A model generated the notes under the pieces. That model was not told where the DNA came from and did no database searches. It was given only the letters and a program-made list of their open reading frames with translations. A stretch of DNA of 64,000 nt. It comes from Dirofilaria immitis. Lineage: Eukaryota > Nematoda > Chromadorea > Rhabditida > Onchocercidae. Position 1 is the first letter of the stretch. Every line of letters starts with the position of its first letter. The position numbers and the translations under genes were made by a program. The DNA lies in assembly GCA_024305405.1 (NCBI GenBank), contig JAKNDB010000092.1, positions 3,255,501 to 3,319,500 of the forward strand, written 5' to 3'. Positions 13,139-25,500 of the stretch are shown in pieces.

Positions 13139-13140
13139 AG
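13139..13140 (+). promoter_or_regulatory. Likely trans-splice acceptor for the P0 mRNA
   Basis: A pyrimidine/AT-rich stretch ending TATCTACAG, with its AG at 13139-13140, lies 51 bases before the P0 start codon. Nematode mRNAs commonly receive a spliced leader at such a site. This is inference from position and motif; no transcript was seen. Confidence 0.45.
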
Positions 13141-13191
13141 GTCTTTAAAACGTTCGTAAAAGAGGCTTAGAACGATCCTTGTTTCACGAAG

Positions 13192-14651
13192 ATGGGCAGG
13201 GAAGACAAAGCGACATGGAAAGCAAACTATTTTGTGAAAATTGTGGAATTATTGGAGGAATATCCGAAATGTTTTATTGTTGGGGTGGATAATGTTGGCT
13301 CGAAGCAAATGCAAGAAATCCGTCAAGCGATGCGAGGTAGGACTATCATTTATTTTGATTATGGATTTTAATATCTTCGACTTGACTGTAAGTTAATCAT
13401 TCGGATTCAGGTCATGCGGAGATTTTGATGGGTAAAAACACTATGATTCGAAAGGCAATCCGTGGTCATCTGCAGGCTAATCCAGATCTCGAGAAACTGC
13501 TACCGCATATTGTTGGCAATGTTGGATTTGTTTTTACTAACGGCGATCTAAGCGAAATTCGAACGAAATTGTTAGAAAATCGACGGGTAAGATTTTAGAT
13601 ATTTTCTTATTTCTTAATAAATTAAAAATTTAGCAATTGCACAGTAATAGAAACGAGGCTCTATTGTTAGCTTGTTTGTTATCTTAAATTCGAAATTATT
13701 ATAGAATTCGTTATGCATATAGTCTTGATGAATTCTTTTATTCGTTTTAGGGTGCTCCTGCTAAGGCTGGTGCCATTGCGCCATGTGATGTGAAGTTACC
13801 ACCTCAAAATACTGGCATGGGACCCGAGAAAACATCTTTTTTCAAGCTTTACAAATTCCAACAAAGATTTCTCGTGGAACTATTGAAATTCTGAATGAAG
13901 TGCATCTGATCAAATTTGGCGAGAAAGTGGGAGCTTCTGAGTCTGCTCTTTTGAATATGTTGAATATTATGCCATTCTCATACGGTCTTATTGTACGACA
14001 GGTATGAAACACAAGTGAAGCATTTAATACTTTGAAAATTTCTATGAGCAGGCATTTCGGTTGTTTCATTTTTCTGCTTGTTTATTTTAAACGACGGTGT
14101 GTGTCACTAGGTTGGGTGCTTTTTTATTAACGAAATGTGAATAATAGTCTTTCAAAGGTTTATGAAAATGGGACCATTTTTGCACCGGAAGTTCTGGATA
14201 TGACATCGAATGATATTCTTGCAAAGTTCTTGAAAGGTGTCCAAAATGTTGCGGCAGTGTCACTGGCTATCGGTTATCCAACACTTGTGTCAGTACCACA
14301 TTCCATAGCAAATGCGCTCAAAAATCTGTTGGCTATTGCCGTGGAAGCAAACATCGAGATGAAGGAAGCAGAAAAGGTGGCTTTTTTGTAGTTTTTAAAG
14401 TCAAATTTAGTAATTTATCATATTTTAATTCATTTTGACTTATTAAATTTTATAATTTGCTTATTACATATTTTTTCTAGGTCAAGGAATTCCTAGCAGA
14501 TCCATCGAAGTTTGCGGCACCAGAGATCGCAATGATAGCTGCTATTCCATCGACACCATCTGCTGAATCAGAAGCACCGTCAAAGAAAGAAGAAGCCAAG
14601 AAAGAAGAATCATCGGAAGATGAAGATATGGGATTCGGACTTTTCGATTAA
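13192..14651 (+). CDS. RPLP0: 60S acidic ribosomal protein P0
   Basis: P0 is the base of the ribosomal stalk; it binds 28S rRNA and carries the P1/P2 dimers that recruit elongation factors. Exons are 13192-13336, 13411-13586, 13751-14001, 14158-14376 and 14481-14651. The protein begins [17 protein letters not shown], contains the N-terminal L10-like RNA-binding domain ([14 protein letters not shown]), a middle [15 protein letters not shown] segment, and ends in the universal P-protein tail [13 protein letters not shown]. Corrected length is 320 residues, normal for the family. Exon 3 is one base short: the T6 run at 13837-13842 should be T7, and with that base all junction phases agree. The last intron boundary before exon 4 ends in the unusual AAAG. 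Since P0 is essential, the break is almost certainly a sequence error. TCTP follows on the same strand 464 bases downstream. Confidence 0.97.
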
Positions 14652-15115
14652 GAGCGTCATATGTTTTTATTTCCATCCATTATTCGTTGGATGTTGTTGA
14701 TTTGATAGTAAATATTACTGCTTTTGTTAATTTCTTGCAAAAACTGTTGATATCACTTGTATTTTTGCAATTTCTTCGTTATCAACATGGTTTCTTCTAC
14801 TTGTATTAGCTTGATTGCGATTGGAAGAAAAGATTCGTTTTAATCATATTTATATCTCATAGCGGAAATAATAGAAATTAAGACTAGACTAGATTGATGG
14901 CATGCTTGTTTGAAAGTGCGACGTGTTCTGGAAATAGTGGTTCTATATGAGAAACTGGAAGAGCTAATTAAGCTAATATGTGTGAAATTTATGGTGACAT
15001 AATCGACGAGGACTTCTTGTGCCTCATTTTTCGTAGTTTGGATTACTGGAATCTGCCCTTGATCTTTTCTTTTTTCTAGGTAAAAGTTAATATTTGAAAA
15101 GAACTTCCGACAAAT
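14652..15115 (+). other. Short P0-TCTP intergenic region with trans-splice acceptor
   Basis: The 464 bases between the P0 stop and the TCTP start contain no AATAAA that I can find. A strong TTTTTTCTAG acceptor has its AG at 15078-15079, 37 bases before the TCTP ATG, which fits spliced-leader addition to the TCTP mRNA. The spacing fits either an operon with a longer gap or two independent genes. Confidence 0.5.
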
Positions 15116-16801
15116 ATGCTGATTTTCAAGGATGCATTCACGGGTAATGTTGCAATTCATTTTAAATCCCAAAATGATTTCTGCATGGAACAAATTTTTA
15201 TTAGAACTGTTTTCTGGTGGACGTTCAATTCTAAGTGGTAAAAAAGCAAGTAGATTAGGCACCGAGTACATATTCCTTTGGTACTATTTTTTGGTTGAGG
15301 TAGTAGGTTTCGCAATGGAAGATATGCTCTAGTACCATTTATATCTACAATCAAATCTGAATACTCTATTTGCTTAATAATACTATCCCATACTTCTCCC
15401 ACCTTATCCCTAAATTCTCCATATTGCTTCTTTCCTCATATTTAGCCACATTCCTTAAGTTCAGTGAACGAGGCTCGGAAGGTGTTTTACTGTGAACCAG
15501 TTGTTGGTAATAGTATTTGCTGCATGAAGCTTCCTGTGCTCACTGGACGAGTATAATGTGGCAGAACATGTTTTGATAACTAAACTATATCTTTTTGATG
15601 TTATCCTACAAATTTCTCGAATAGAAAATCTACGATTGAGTTTCCTATTGTAATTTAACATTTTCCTTTCTCATTATTATCGTCACTCCTTCAAGAATTT
15701 CGTTCTTGTTTTTTTGTACGGGAGTTTATGAGCAGTGTGACCGAAATATGGTTTCCATAATATTAAAATGGAAAAAAAAGAAAAGTGAAACTTAATTTTT
15801 GGAATATGACTTGTAGTCTGTTGGGGTCATACGCTAAACATTGGGTTTGCTAAAAGTTTTTAACGGGGAGTCTGGAAAATTAATCGGTTCTACTTACATT
15901 CAGATGACGAACTTGCATCGGATTCGTTCCCAATGAAGTTAGTGGATGGATTGATTTGGGAGTTCAAAGGTCGACAAGTGGTGAGAAAGGAAGGAGAGAT
16001 AGTGCTTGCAGGTGCAAATCCTTCAGCAGAAGGTGAAGATGGCGATGAGGGCAGCGAAGACTGCGTTGAACGAGGCATCGATTTTGTACTTAACCATCGA
16101 CTGCAAGTAAGAACTTTAGTAATGTTCTTAAATTAAAGTTGGGACGTTTCTAGTTGATATATCTGAATTTTCAAGTCATTTTCACTTTTTGCAAGAAATA
16201 TTTAATTATCTTATCCAACGTTATTCAGATTTCTGCAGGAAATGAACTGTTACGAAGATATGGCTACTTTTAAATCATACTGCAAATCATTTATGAAGAA
16301 AGTAGTTGAGCTGATGCAAAAAAACGGCAAGTCAGAAGCAGAAATAAATGAATTCAAAAGGAAGATTCAAGCTTGGGTTGTGTCACTTCTGACGAAAGAC
16401 CGGTTTAAACAGTTGCAGTTTTTCATCGGTATGTTATTTTCTTAATAATCTGTTTTTGGCAATGCGATTTAAATTTTTTTCAATTAAAGCAAAACTATTT
16501 CAGATTTATTCAAAGTTGCAAGCTTGGATCGTACTACTGCTCAGTAAAGCAAGTACAATCCGAACTTGAATTTCGTGCTTAATTGTTAAATTACTCTTAT
16601 CAAATTTCCATTAATTGTTTTGTTGAATTCTATAAATCTGTTGCATGCATGATTTGAATAAAAATGCAATTTCCAGGCGAGCGTATGGCTGAAGGCCTAG
16701 GTGAAGGGCAAGTAGCTGTAGTAGAATATCGAGATGAGGAGGAAGGTGAGGTACCCTATTTGATGCTTGTAAAAGAGGCACTTGTTGAAGAAAAACAATG
16801 A
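15116..16801 (+). CDS. tct-1: Translationally controlled tumour protein (TCTP)
   Basis: TCTP is a small, abundant cytosolic protein tied to growth control, microtubule and calcium binding; secreted forms from parasites act as histamine-releasing factors. Exons 15116-15143, 15904-16106, 16239-16428 and 16677-16801 join in phase with no correction to a 181-residue protein, the usual family size. It begins MLIFKDAFTDDELASDSFP, has the conserved N-terminal IFKD...DELxSDSFP block, an acidic loop (AEGEDGDEGSEDCVERGID), the helical hairpin KKVVELMQKNGKSEAEINEF, and ends PYLMLVKEALVEEKQ. The first exon codes for only nine residues plus one base and the first intron is 760 bases. It is the one multi-exon gene in the window with no frame break. 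Confidence 0.97.
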
Positions 16802-17364
16802 TTTTTGACTGGAATCAGTTGCGCTCATTTTCTTGTTTGTTGTCTTATATTTAATTTCTATTTATTGTATGAAGTCTATGCCAGATAAATATGTTGACAA
16901 TCATTATTCTTCCCAGGCAATTCTTAAATTGGTTTGTAACCCATTTGGCTTTTCAAGATTCCATTCAAATAATTACTAGTTTAAGCAGACGAAGACTTGA
17001 TTTTGAACGATTTCCGGCGTGTATTTTATGCTGGTTCGATTAGTGTAATCGTAATATATTTATATACTAGGTGCAATTTGCATCAAAACACCTGATTTAG
17101 TGAGAAGTGTTTGTTCTGCTTGCTTTCTGTAATAAATTATTTCTGACTCTTCCGTCGTGGATTGATTTGAAAATAGTGGAGCCTTTTGGATGGCATAAAG
17201 TTTCAAGTATTCGGTTTAACGGTTTTTCATATCAAACGAAGTCGAATGTTAGGAAGCCTTCATCTGAAAAAATTAGAATGTTAGGAAGCCTTCATCTGAA
17301 ATTGGCTTCAGGATCAGGAGTTGATATTATTTAAGAAGGAAAAGCAAATCATTAGCGATAGTAG
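16802..17364. other. TCTP-VHL intergenic region
   Basis: No exon called. A 75-codon plus frame at 17107-17334 is open but has no splice context and overlaps a local duplication, so I treat it as chance. The region should hold the TCTP 3' UTR and the VHL leader. Confidence 0.45.
17245..17301. repeat. 32-bp tandem duplication before the VHL gene
   Basis: The unit containing TGTTAGGAAGCCTTCATCTG occurs at 17245-17276 and again from 17277, where the second copy is complete for about 25 bases. It lies about 65 bases upstream of the VHL start codon, so it could sit in the 5' leader. Confidence 0.85.
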
Positions 17365-19128
17365 ATGTCCTTGAGTGGACCTCGTGTTGACTCATTTATT
17401 CTGGGAGAAATTTTCGCACCTCGATGTAGGTCGATTAGAAGCGTGGAAGAAGTAAACATTCGATTCATCAATAATTCTCGTGACATTGTTGATCTTTGCT
17501 GGATTGATTTCCAAGTAAGTATTTTATATGTAATATTTATTTATCTTTTATCCTGAGATTTCATTGAAATTGAAATGGAAGGACATTTATTTTCTTTTAA
17601 AAATATTTTTTTATCCATAATTGGGTAACATATTTTATCCTGTCATGTAAGCATTTTGTTGCTATAAACAATAATATATCATTTGTCATTAATCCTTGTC
17701 GAAACAATTTCCACATAAAAATTTTGGAATCACTCAAACTTCAGGGTTCAAATCATAGGTTTCATTATTCCTTTTTCTTTTCACGACAATTTTATTTCCT
17801 TTTTCAGGGCAATTTAGTTCGTTATTTGAAGCTTGGCTCACGCGAAGTAGTAAAGTTAACCACTTTCATTGGTAATTTCTCTCTGCTAACTTTCTTTATG
17901 CAGTCTTTGATAACTCTTATTGTAGTCTGAAACTGTCGAAGTCTAATTCTTGAGATCACAGACTGATATTGAATCGTAGATATTTTCGATCCATTTCTAT
18001 CTGTTTACTTTTGAAGAGTTCAAATTTTTAAGGAAAATTTAAAATTTAAATATAATGCCTATTCCAGTAAATTAACTTGCCGTATATTCCAGGGCATTGC
18101 TGGATAGCTCGATTCATACGGAACAGTGCAGCAGCACAGTTTTTACCAGACCGTACTGAAATTTTGTCACCACCAGGCGTTTCCTTCATACAGCAGTCGT
18201 TTTTATAATTCAGAAAGGTTTTTAATTTCCTGTAATTTCATTAGTAAACTTTCAGCGGATTGGATTTTCTTAATTTTTATTTATAAGTAGTGTTTAATGC
18301 TCTTCAAAAATTCCAATAATCAATCAATTTTGGCGGAATTACACCGAAGCGAACAGTTTTGGCACATTTAAAATTTATGCAGAAGGAGAATATATAACAT
18401 TACGCGATATAAATACTGTTAACTCATAGATTTATATTGAAAATGATAATATAAATTTCTAAATAAATCTCCATATTGCCCATTTTTTGATTTCTTTTTC
18501 TGAAAATACTGATTTATTCAAGTTTAACGAGAAAAAATTATTTTATTTAGAACAATATTTACTTTTTCCAAGTTCTCGCGTCTATATACATATATATTTT
18601 ACAGTACCTACGTTGTTTGAAGTCGCTGTTGAACATATCGGAGAACTATTTCACGAACATCAGTACGCTCTGCATAGACTTCCTATCCCTGAGCTTGTAA
18701 AGGTTTATTTCTTGTTTTTGGTTCGTATAATCCGAATAGAAAATATTCAGCGAAAAAATGGATTTATATGAATGTTTGTTTTTATATATGCATAATATTG
18801 GTGTTATTGTTCTTACCAAAAAGAGCGCGTAGAAGCTTTTGTGAATATTTTAACTTGATATTCATTATGCATTTTAACGATTTATAGGTCAATGAATTTA
18901 AATTTATTATAATAGATCAATGTTTTGCTGAATGACAGTGTTAGAAATGTGCTTTTTAATATTGTCTTAATTGCAGTTTATTTAGTTTGATATCTTTTTT
19001 ACATCCGGCGGAAGCAAATATATCAGACGGCATTATTTGTTTTACCCTTCCAACGTAACTTTTCCCGTCGAAATCATAACATTGCTGTTAGATTACAAGA
19101 ACCGCCTGAAGTCGATGGCACTGAATAA
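17365..19128 (+). CDS. vhl-1: von Hippel-Lindau (VHL) homologue
   Basis: VHL is the substrate receptor of a cullin-2/elongin B-C ubiquitin ligase that recognises hydroxylated HIF. Exons: 17365-17514, 17808-17871, 18093-18217, 18605-18702, and a less certain last exon from 18986. The beta domain (WIDFQGNLVRYLKLGSR, then TTFIGHCWIARF) aligns without gaps over 34 positions to human VHL as I recall it. It keeps the equivalents of Trp88, Tyr98, His115 and Trp117, with Thr for Ser111, all HIF-pocket positions. The fourth exon (VPTLFEVAVEHIGELFHEHQ) matches the elongin-C-binding alpha helix and keeps the Leu158 equivalent, but has Ala at Cys162. The T5 run 18200-18204 is one base short; restoring it links both domains in phase. 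The C-terminus is ambiguous: adding a T at 18995-19000 gives a 193-residue protein ending LQEPPEVDGTE, while the uncorrected frame runs to about 19218. Confidence 0.85.
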
Positions 19129-19518
19129 AAGAAAATCGGAAATCAAGTCCAAAATATCGAAGAAGGTTAATGTGATGCATTCATTTTATTCAAACAGACT
19201 TTTCTCTGAAATCTGATTCACAAAGGCAAGAATGCGCAGTTGATTTTAATTATATTTAGATTTTACAACTTAACCAAAAATATTTCATGCAGATAATTTG
19301 ATAGCGTAGCAAGCCAATTTGAAGTGATGTGAAAAATATTTCCGATGAACAATCGGTCATAATGACAAGTTTTGGCTTCTCATGTTTTCGGAAATTTCTG
19401 AATTTTTTGACTTTTAATAACTTTTTGGGAAAAGAAATTTCTTCTTTTAAATCTTCTCTTACTTTTTCTGTTTTCAAACATTCGTATTATTTAGACAAGA
19501 CTCTACACTAAAGAAGAA
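19129..19518. other. Short spacer between VHL and the next gene
   Basis: About 390 bases. AATAAA overlaps the proposed VHL stop at 19125-19130 and could serve as a polyadenylation signal. A TTATTTAG acceptor (AG near 19493-19494) sits about 25 bases before the next start codon and could accept a spliced leader. Confidence 0.4.
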
Positions 19519-22500
19519 ATGTGCAGTCTGTTAAGAGAAGAGAACAATACTTTTCAACGTAGGTTTTGCATATATCTTCTTAAAATTTGGAATTAATACA
19601 AAAATCGCGTTTAGCGTATGAATAATCCCACGGAAACTTTGAATTTTAAATTCATACAAACGGCAGTATTTCATTCAAAATTTTAACATTCATCTCAGAA
19701 CAACTTCTAGAAATATTCGCTAATGGTCAAGTAAATCTTTGTTTACAAGCAGTTTCGGATCTGTCGATGGAGTGTCCAGATTTTGAAATAAATGAAATAT
19801 TTTTAACATATTTGAAAAAAGAATTCGTTATTATGGGTTTCTCAACTGTTTATAATTATGCTAAAAAATGGATTGATTTTATTTTACAGAATACTTCAGG
19901 AATAAGGTTTGTTAATTTTAATCCATTCTATAATTGAGAAACCTCATTTGCTTAATATATGATATTCTTTGTGTTCTGTATGATGTGTGGGGAGACTGAA
20001 GTTGTATTAAAAGTTTCAGTAAAAATAAGGTAAATAAAATTAAAAATGCATAAAGCTAATCTTTTATCACAATGTTTTTGGGCGAGCTAAGCGGGTAAGA
20101 AAATTGCATATTCTAAAAGAGTTAAAAATAAATCTAGAGTCGTCTTCTCGTACTTTTTTATTTCAGAAATCACTGCTTGTTACTGAAGCAACTTATATGC
20201 TGCACAAATTTGTTGCAAAATAATCAACTATTGTTATTATTGCATGAAATTCTTCCACAAACTTATCACCATCTTTGTTGCATGAAGCAATATTCCGTGG
20301 CTTCGATTATCGCTGAAATAACCTTTTACGCAATTGCCCTGCCGGCCACCTATTCGGATGATTGTGATCGAGAAGCTCTACGGAATGTCTGGAATAAATT
20401 ATTGCTCTCAAAAGTTTGTCGTTTTGATAATGTGTTATCTTAATAGACGTTGTTCTAGTTCCCGATAATAAGAAAATGATAACAATCTCTCAAACCGCTT
20501 AGGTCATAATTTTTACGCAAATGATGTAAATTTTTTAGCTTGTGTTGTTGCAGGTTGATCGTTCTATCTTTTCTTATCGCTTGATTTTTCATATATTCTA
20601 AATAACTAAATCTGCTTTCAATTGTTTGTATGAAAATTTTGACATATCTAAATTTCTTTTCTATCGAGACTCTTTTTATATTCACTTTATTCATTTGAAA
20701 AACTTCGTTCTACATAGTGTGTATTCATACCAGCAAGATTTTCTGGACATTTTCAGGAATGCATGGAGTCGGCTCATTTCAGTTTGTGCACTGTTTTAGT
20801 TATGTGTTCGTTGGACTTCGATTGCACTGTGCATATACAAAGCTTGGGAAATTATTTTAATAGTCTTGAAGAAAGCTATGATTTTTCATCCAAGCTCCCG
20901 AAACAGGTATTTAGCAGATAATATTTTAATAATAATTTTTATAATTTTTTTGTGATATCTTAAACATCTTAAAATTATCCTTCATCTCGCCGATTGAAAA
21001 ATGATTGAATTGAATTTAAACACGCACCGACTTTTTAGAAAAATTTAGTTACAAGTTACAAATACATCTATGCAAATATGTAGATGTTAATTACCTTTAG
21101 TTTCTGATACTGTTGGAAACGAATCTGGGTACGCTTTTATCACGCTGTCAACCGAATCAGGAAGAACTGCTATTGAATATTCTGATTGCATTTCATCTGG
21201 AGAATAATGATGTAATATTGAAATGCTTTTGTTTGAAAAACACTAATTTTTTTAGTGAAGAAAAAGTGAATTCTATAGATTTTAAACTATCATAATTTGG
21301 CATTGTTTAGTTCTTTTGGGTTAGCAATCTCATGAAATTTTATTTCTTTTTTCAGCTCTTTTTATTTTCAGTTGCATTTACTAATTGAATCAATATGCCG
21401 TTACTCGGGATTAGTCGATACCTACGCTTCCAAAATACTTCAACCTTTTTTCCGGTGTTTGTTATTAAATTTGTCATCATTCATAAATGAAAATTTTCCT
21501 CAGCAAAACAAAAATATTGGAATGTGGATTAAAAAAAGTGTGATGGAAATCTTGTCAATGTCAAATCAAAGCTATGGGAATGAATTGGAGTAAGTTTCTC
21601 GACTTTTAAATGTTATGCATGAGTCTAAAAGTGGATCAGTCGATCATCTCGATTCGTAGTGAGAGTTTGTTCAACTTCAAAACTGAAACTTGAAGTCGTT
21701 GTCTCAAATTGAACACAGCTATATTTATTCCTTTTTGACGGTTGTCTAAACCAATACGAAAATGTAACCGATGTAAGTAAAAGTGAAAATATCGATGAAT
21801 TCGATTTTTGATAAGTAGAAGGAAAGAATTGGATTTTTATGCAAATTATTTTCAATAAAGAATAGTATTTGCATGTTTCAATATTATAGATCTTGGCGAA
21901 TGATTATGTTTGCATTCATTCCCGCTCCACATCATATGTTGTTATCTGATAAAAGATTTTGCCAAATTGTGCAATCAATTTGTGGAAAAGGATTTTCATT
22001 TAAAACTTTACCAATTTCATTGCGAGTAACAGTGTTTTGTGTTTTGATTTCGCTTATTCCTTGTATGTCATCAGAAGTGTTTGAAGTTGCAGTTGAAAGT
22101 ACTTTATCGATAATCAGGTTAGTTTTACAATTTTTTTCAGCAGAGTTTCGAGTCTGGATTAAATAGTACAAGAAGTATCTTATTATTTTAAGGTTTGTTG
22201 TTAAAAATTTCAGAACTTATAACATTTTATGAAAATTTTTCGGAAAATGATTTCTTTTCATTACTGTTTTCATCTAATCGTTTTAATCGGCGGTAAATCT
22301 TTGTTAGTTATTATTTCAGGTCGGATGCGAAACTATTTCGCTGTTTAATAAACAGCTGTAAAGAAAAAATATTGAAAAAATATATAAAGATTTTACTACA
22401 AAATGGTTGCTTGAATAATAACTCAAAAAATGCGCAGATTCTAGTTAAGGAATTTCTTGCTAGTGATTCCAATTATAATACACTTGCTCTCAAGGTTCGA

Positions 22501-25500
22501 TTTATTTTTGTTTGTGTCGAATATATTCTACAAAAATGTCTGATGACTTAAATTCCTAATAAATCTTCAAAGTTATTTAAACACTGAATAGTTGATATAA
22601 ACTTTCTGGAACGTTATATATTGAAATTTAATACAAAATAAAACCATTAAAATTTTTCTAATACTGGAAAGACGAAGAGGTCACGTTGATAATAGAATAT
22701 ATAAATGGAAAAACAACGATTGAAAATGTTTTGTAGTGCGATGTTATACTGAAAGCTGCATTACGGAGAACCTTAGCTGAAGAACAATATTATTTCCTGA
22801 AACCACTATGTGATATATTTAGCGAAATCTATTACGATTCAAACAGAGAAGGAAAAAGCACATTGCGAATTTGTGCTGAAGAGGTAATCTGATTTTTTTA
22901 AAGCGAATATCTCGAAAAGACTGTTTATTTTTTTTTTTTGTTACGTAATGTAGAAATATTTTTCCTAACAAATTCTATGGAGATTTTCTACCAGTAATTA
23001 TGATTAGACTTTTTACTGTTCTATGTAGATTTTTCGACATGTTTATGGATTGGTTTCTCCTCTCGATTGCGCAAATGCAATGAAAATGACTTTTTTGAAT
23101 TATCTTTGTTAATGCTAGCAGTGATGGAAATATTGCAAAATAGCGATATAACAGCAACTGAGAAAGGGATTGAAAATACAGCAAAACATATCAGGATCGC
23201 GGATCAAGTAAAAACTTTATTTAATTGTGGTGTAAAATGCAAATTTTAAACAAAAAATTTTGGCCTAGCACACATAACTTTTATATCTAAGAAAAAGTCA
23301 GGATGAAATAAGTTATTATCAGGTAAAGTAAGGATTACAGCCATTAAATACATTTATTAAGGTAAACATATAATTCTTAACCCTGATTTTTTTCATAATT
23401 TGGATAGTCTGTTTGTTTCCAGTTTGAAAATAAAAACATCAAATTTTGTTACGAAAATATGTGGTGAATTTGTCTTGACTTTAGACTTAGCAAATTGTAA
23501 ACCGATTTCAGCTATGCAAAACTCTTTGTAAACATCCGGAAAGATTGATCAAATTTGGGCTAACATCGGAGTCGCTTTCACAGTTATTGAGAACATCTAT
23601 TTTATGGTTGGTGAGAAGGGGTAAACTCGAGCACATCGTTTCCTGGAAATATGTTAGATATTTCGAACTATATGATGAAACTACTGTCAACGATATTATT
23701 AGTGTTGCGTCAGTAGAAATGGTTTGTCTAATTCTGAATTCACTTAAATATCTTTTTATATTAACAGTTGATTTTTGAGTTCTCATTAATGATTTATTTT
23801 GGTACTTATGATAATGACAGAATTTAAAAAATGGCCTAAGGTTGTTTAGTAATTTTTTTATTCTAGTTGAAAAGTCTGTTACACTCATCTTGGCATGATC
23901 TTCATGCGTCCAAAAATTTGTATTATATTTTGCGTTAGCGAAGCATCAAGATGAAGACAAGAGAAAATTATTATTCGATGTGCTCAAAGATATAATGAAA
24001 ATAGTAGTAGACATCGCTGGAACAAACTATCTAGCAGTTGTTGGTTTTCTGCGGTATATTCTTCCGGTTTGTTTTTTGACAGACTCAGTTGCACTGTTTT
24101 TCTTTCTTTTTTCAGTGCGGTGTTTTTACTTTACTCAAAAAGTATATTTTATTGAGTATTAAAATCAGTTAGTTTTCTGATAAATTTGACATTTGTGATG
24201 AAATTTATGTTAGATGTTCAATATAACTGAATTGATGTTTATCTCATCCGGATGTCATATCATTTTTTATTCTGTTTGTATCTACATCAGGTTGTATAAT
24301 TAGTAATACTAATCCTTCGTACTTTCTAGATTGCCACTGGTAGTGTATACGAGAAGGATTTTATATCATTTGCTTTGACAATTATTGCAGTAAATTATGA
24401 ATCGTTATCCTCAAACTGTATAATGCTACGCAGTACTGTTTCTTTGCTTCTAGTAAGCAATACAGTTTTAAAGTGCTCTTGCTTATTTTCATTAATACAC
24501 TGTTACTAATGCTGAATTATCATTTCATTTCGATATTTATTAAAAATCGATTTCAAGTCTGAAACATCGATCTCAGATCCGTTTTCCTGATTACTTTATA
24601 TGATTGTGTCTGGGTAATTAATCATACGTTCACGGACGCAATATTTTCATAATCTTTTTCTTATACTTTCAAGATCTGCATTATATATCGGTGATAGCAT
24701 TTTTTCTTCTTGTACAATAAGTTGGATTAAGTCTCAGAAGCAAAAGTGAATATTTTCTTGAACCAGCATGCCTTTGAATTAAGTATTTTTTCTCTATTAC
24801 GAACTCTTTTATAAACTCTTTGCGACCGTCTTAACTAGTTCAAGAAAAATGTAAGTGTAGGATTATTCGTAAAGAAATTTATCCTAAAAAAATTTTAAGA
24901 ATAAGGGATATAAATAAAACGAAGCCATACTTAAATCCAATGTATTTTCTCTTTAGCATATGTATTATGCTAATTACAGTATAAAAAAGGATATTTAAGA
25001 AGTAAACACAAAAGTATATAATTTTCATTGCATCAGAGAAAGACTTACAGTGAATGTGCTGACATCACAGTACATGAAAAAATAAATTACAAAAAGTGTT
25101 AAAAGATTTAGTCCTAATTATAATAATTGTGTGGCATTTCGATTATGATAGTTGCTATGAGGAATGATCATTTATTAAGGTGAAATCGATAAGGAATGGA
25201 AGCGACTCTGATGACAGAATTGACGACGAATAATGATTCTTTTCGTCAAAATAAAAATCTGATTCAGCTATATATCTGAATATATTATTAGTGTTTCTTG
25301 CAAGAGAAATAGTTCATAAGAAAATGAAAAAGAGTTTAATTAAGATAACGTAGATCAAATTATTCTCAGATTTTTAGTTCGAATATCTTCATAACTGAAG
25401 TATTTAAATTTAATAATTCTTTGTTTTTCAGGATTGTCTACGATTTGGAGCTCACTCTATAATTAACGATCAATGTTCCTTTTATGTGAACTTGTTTGTA

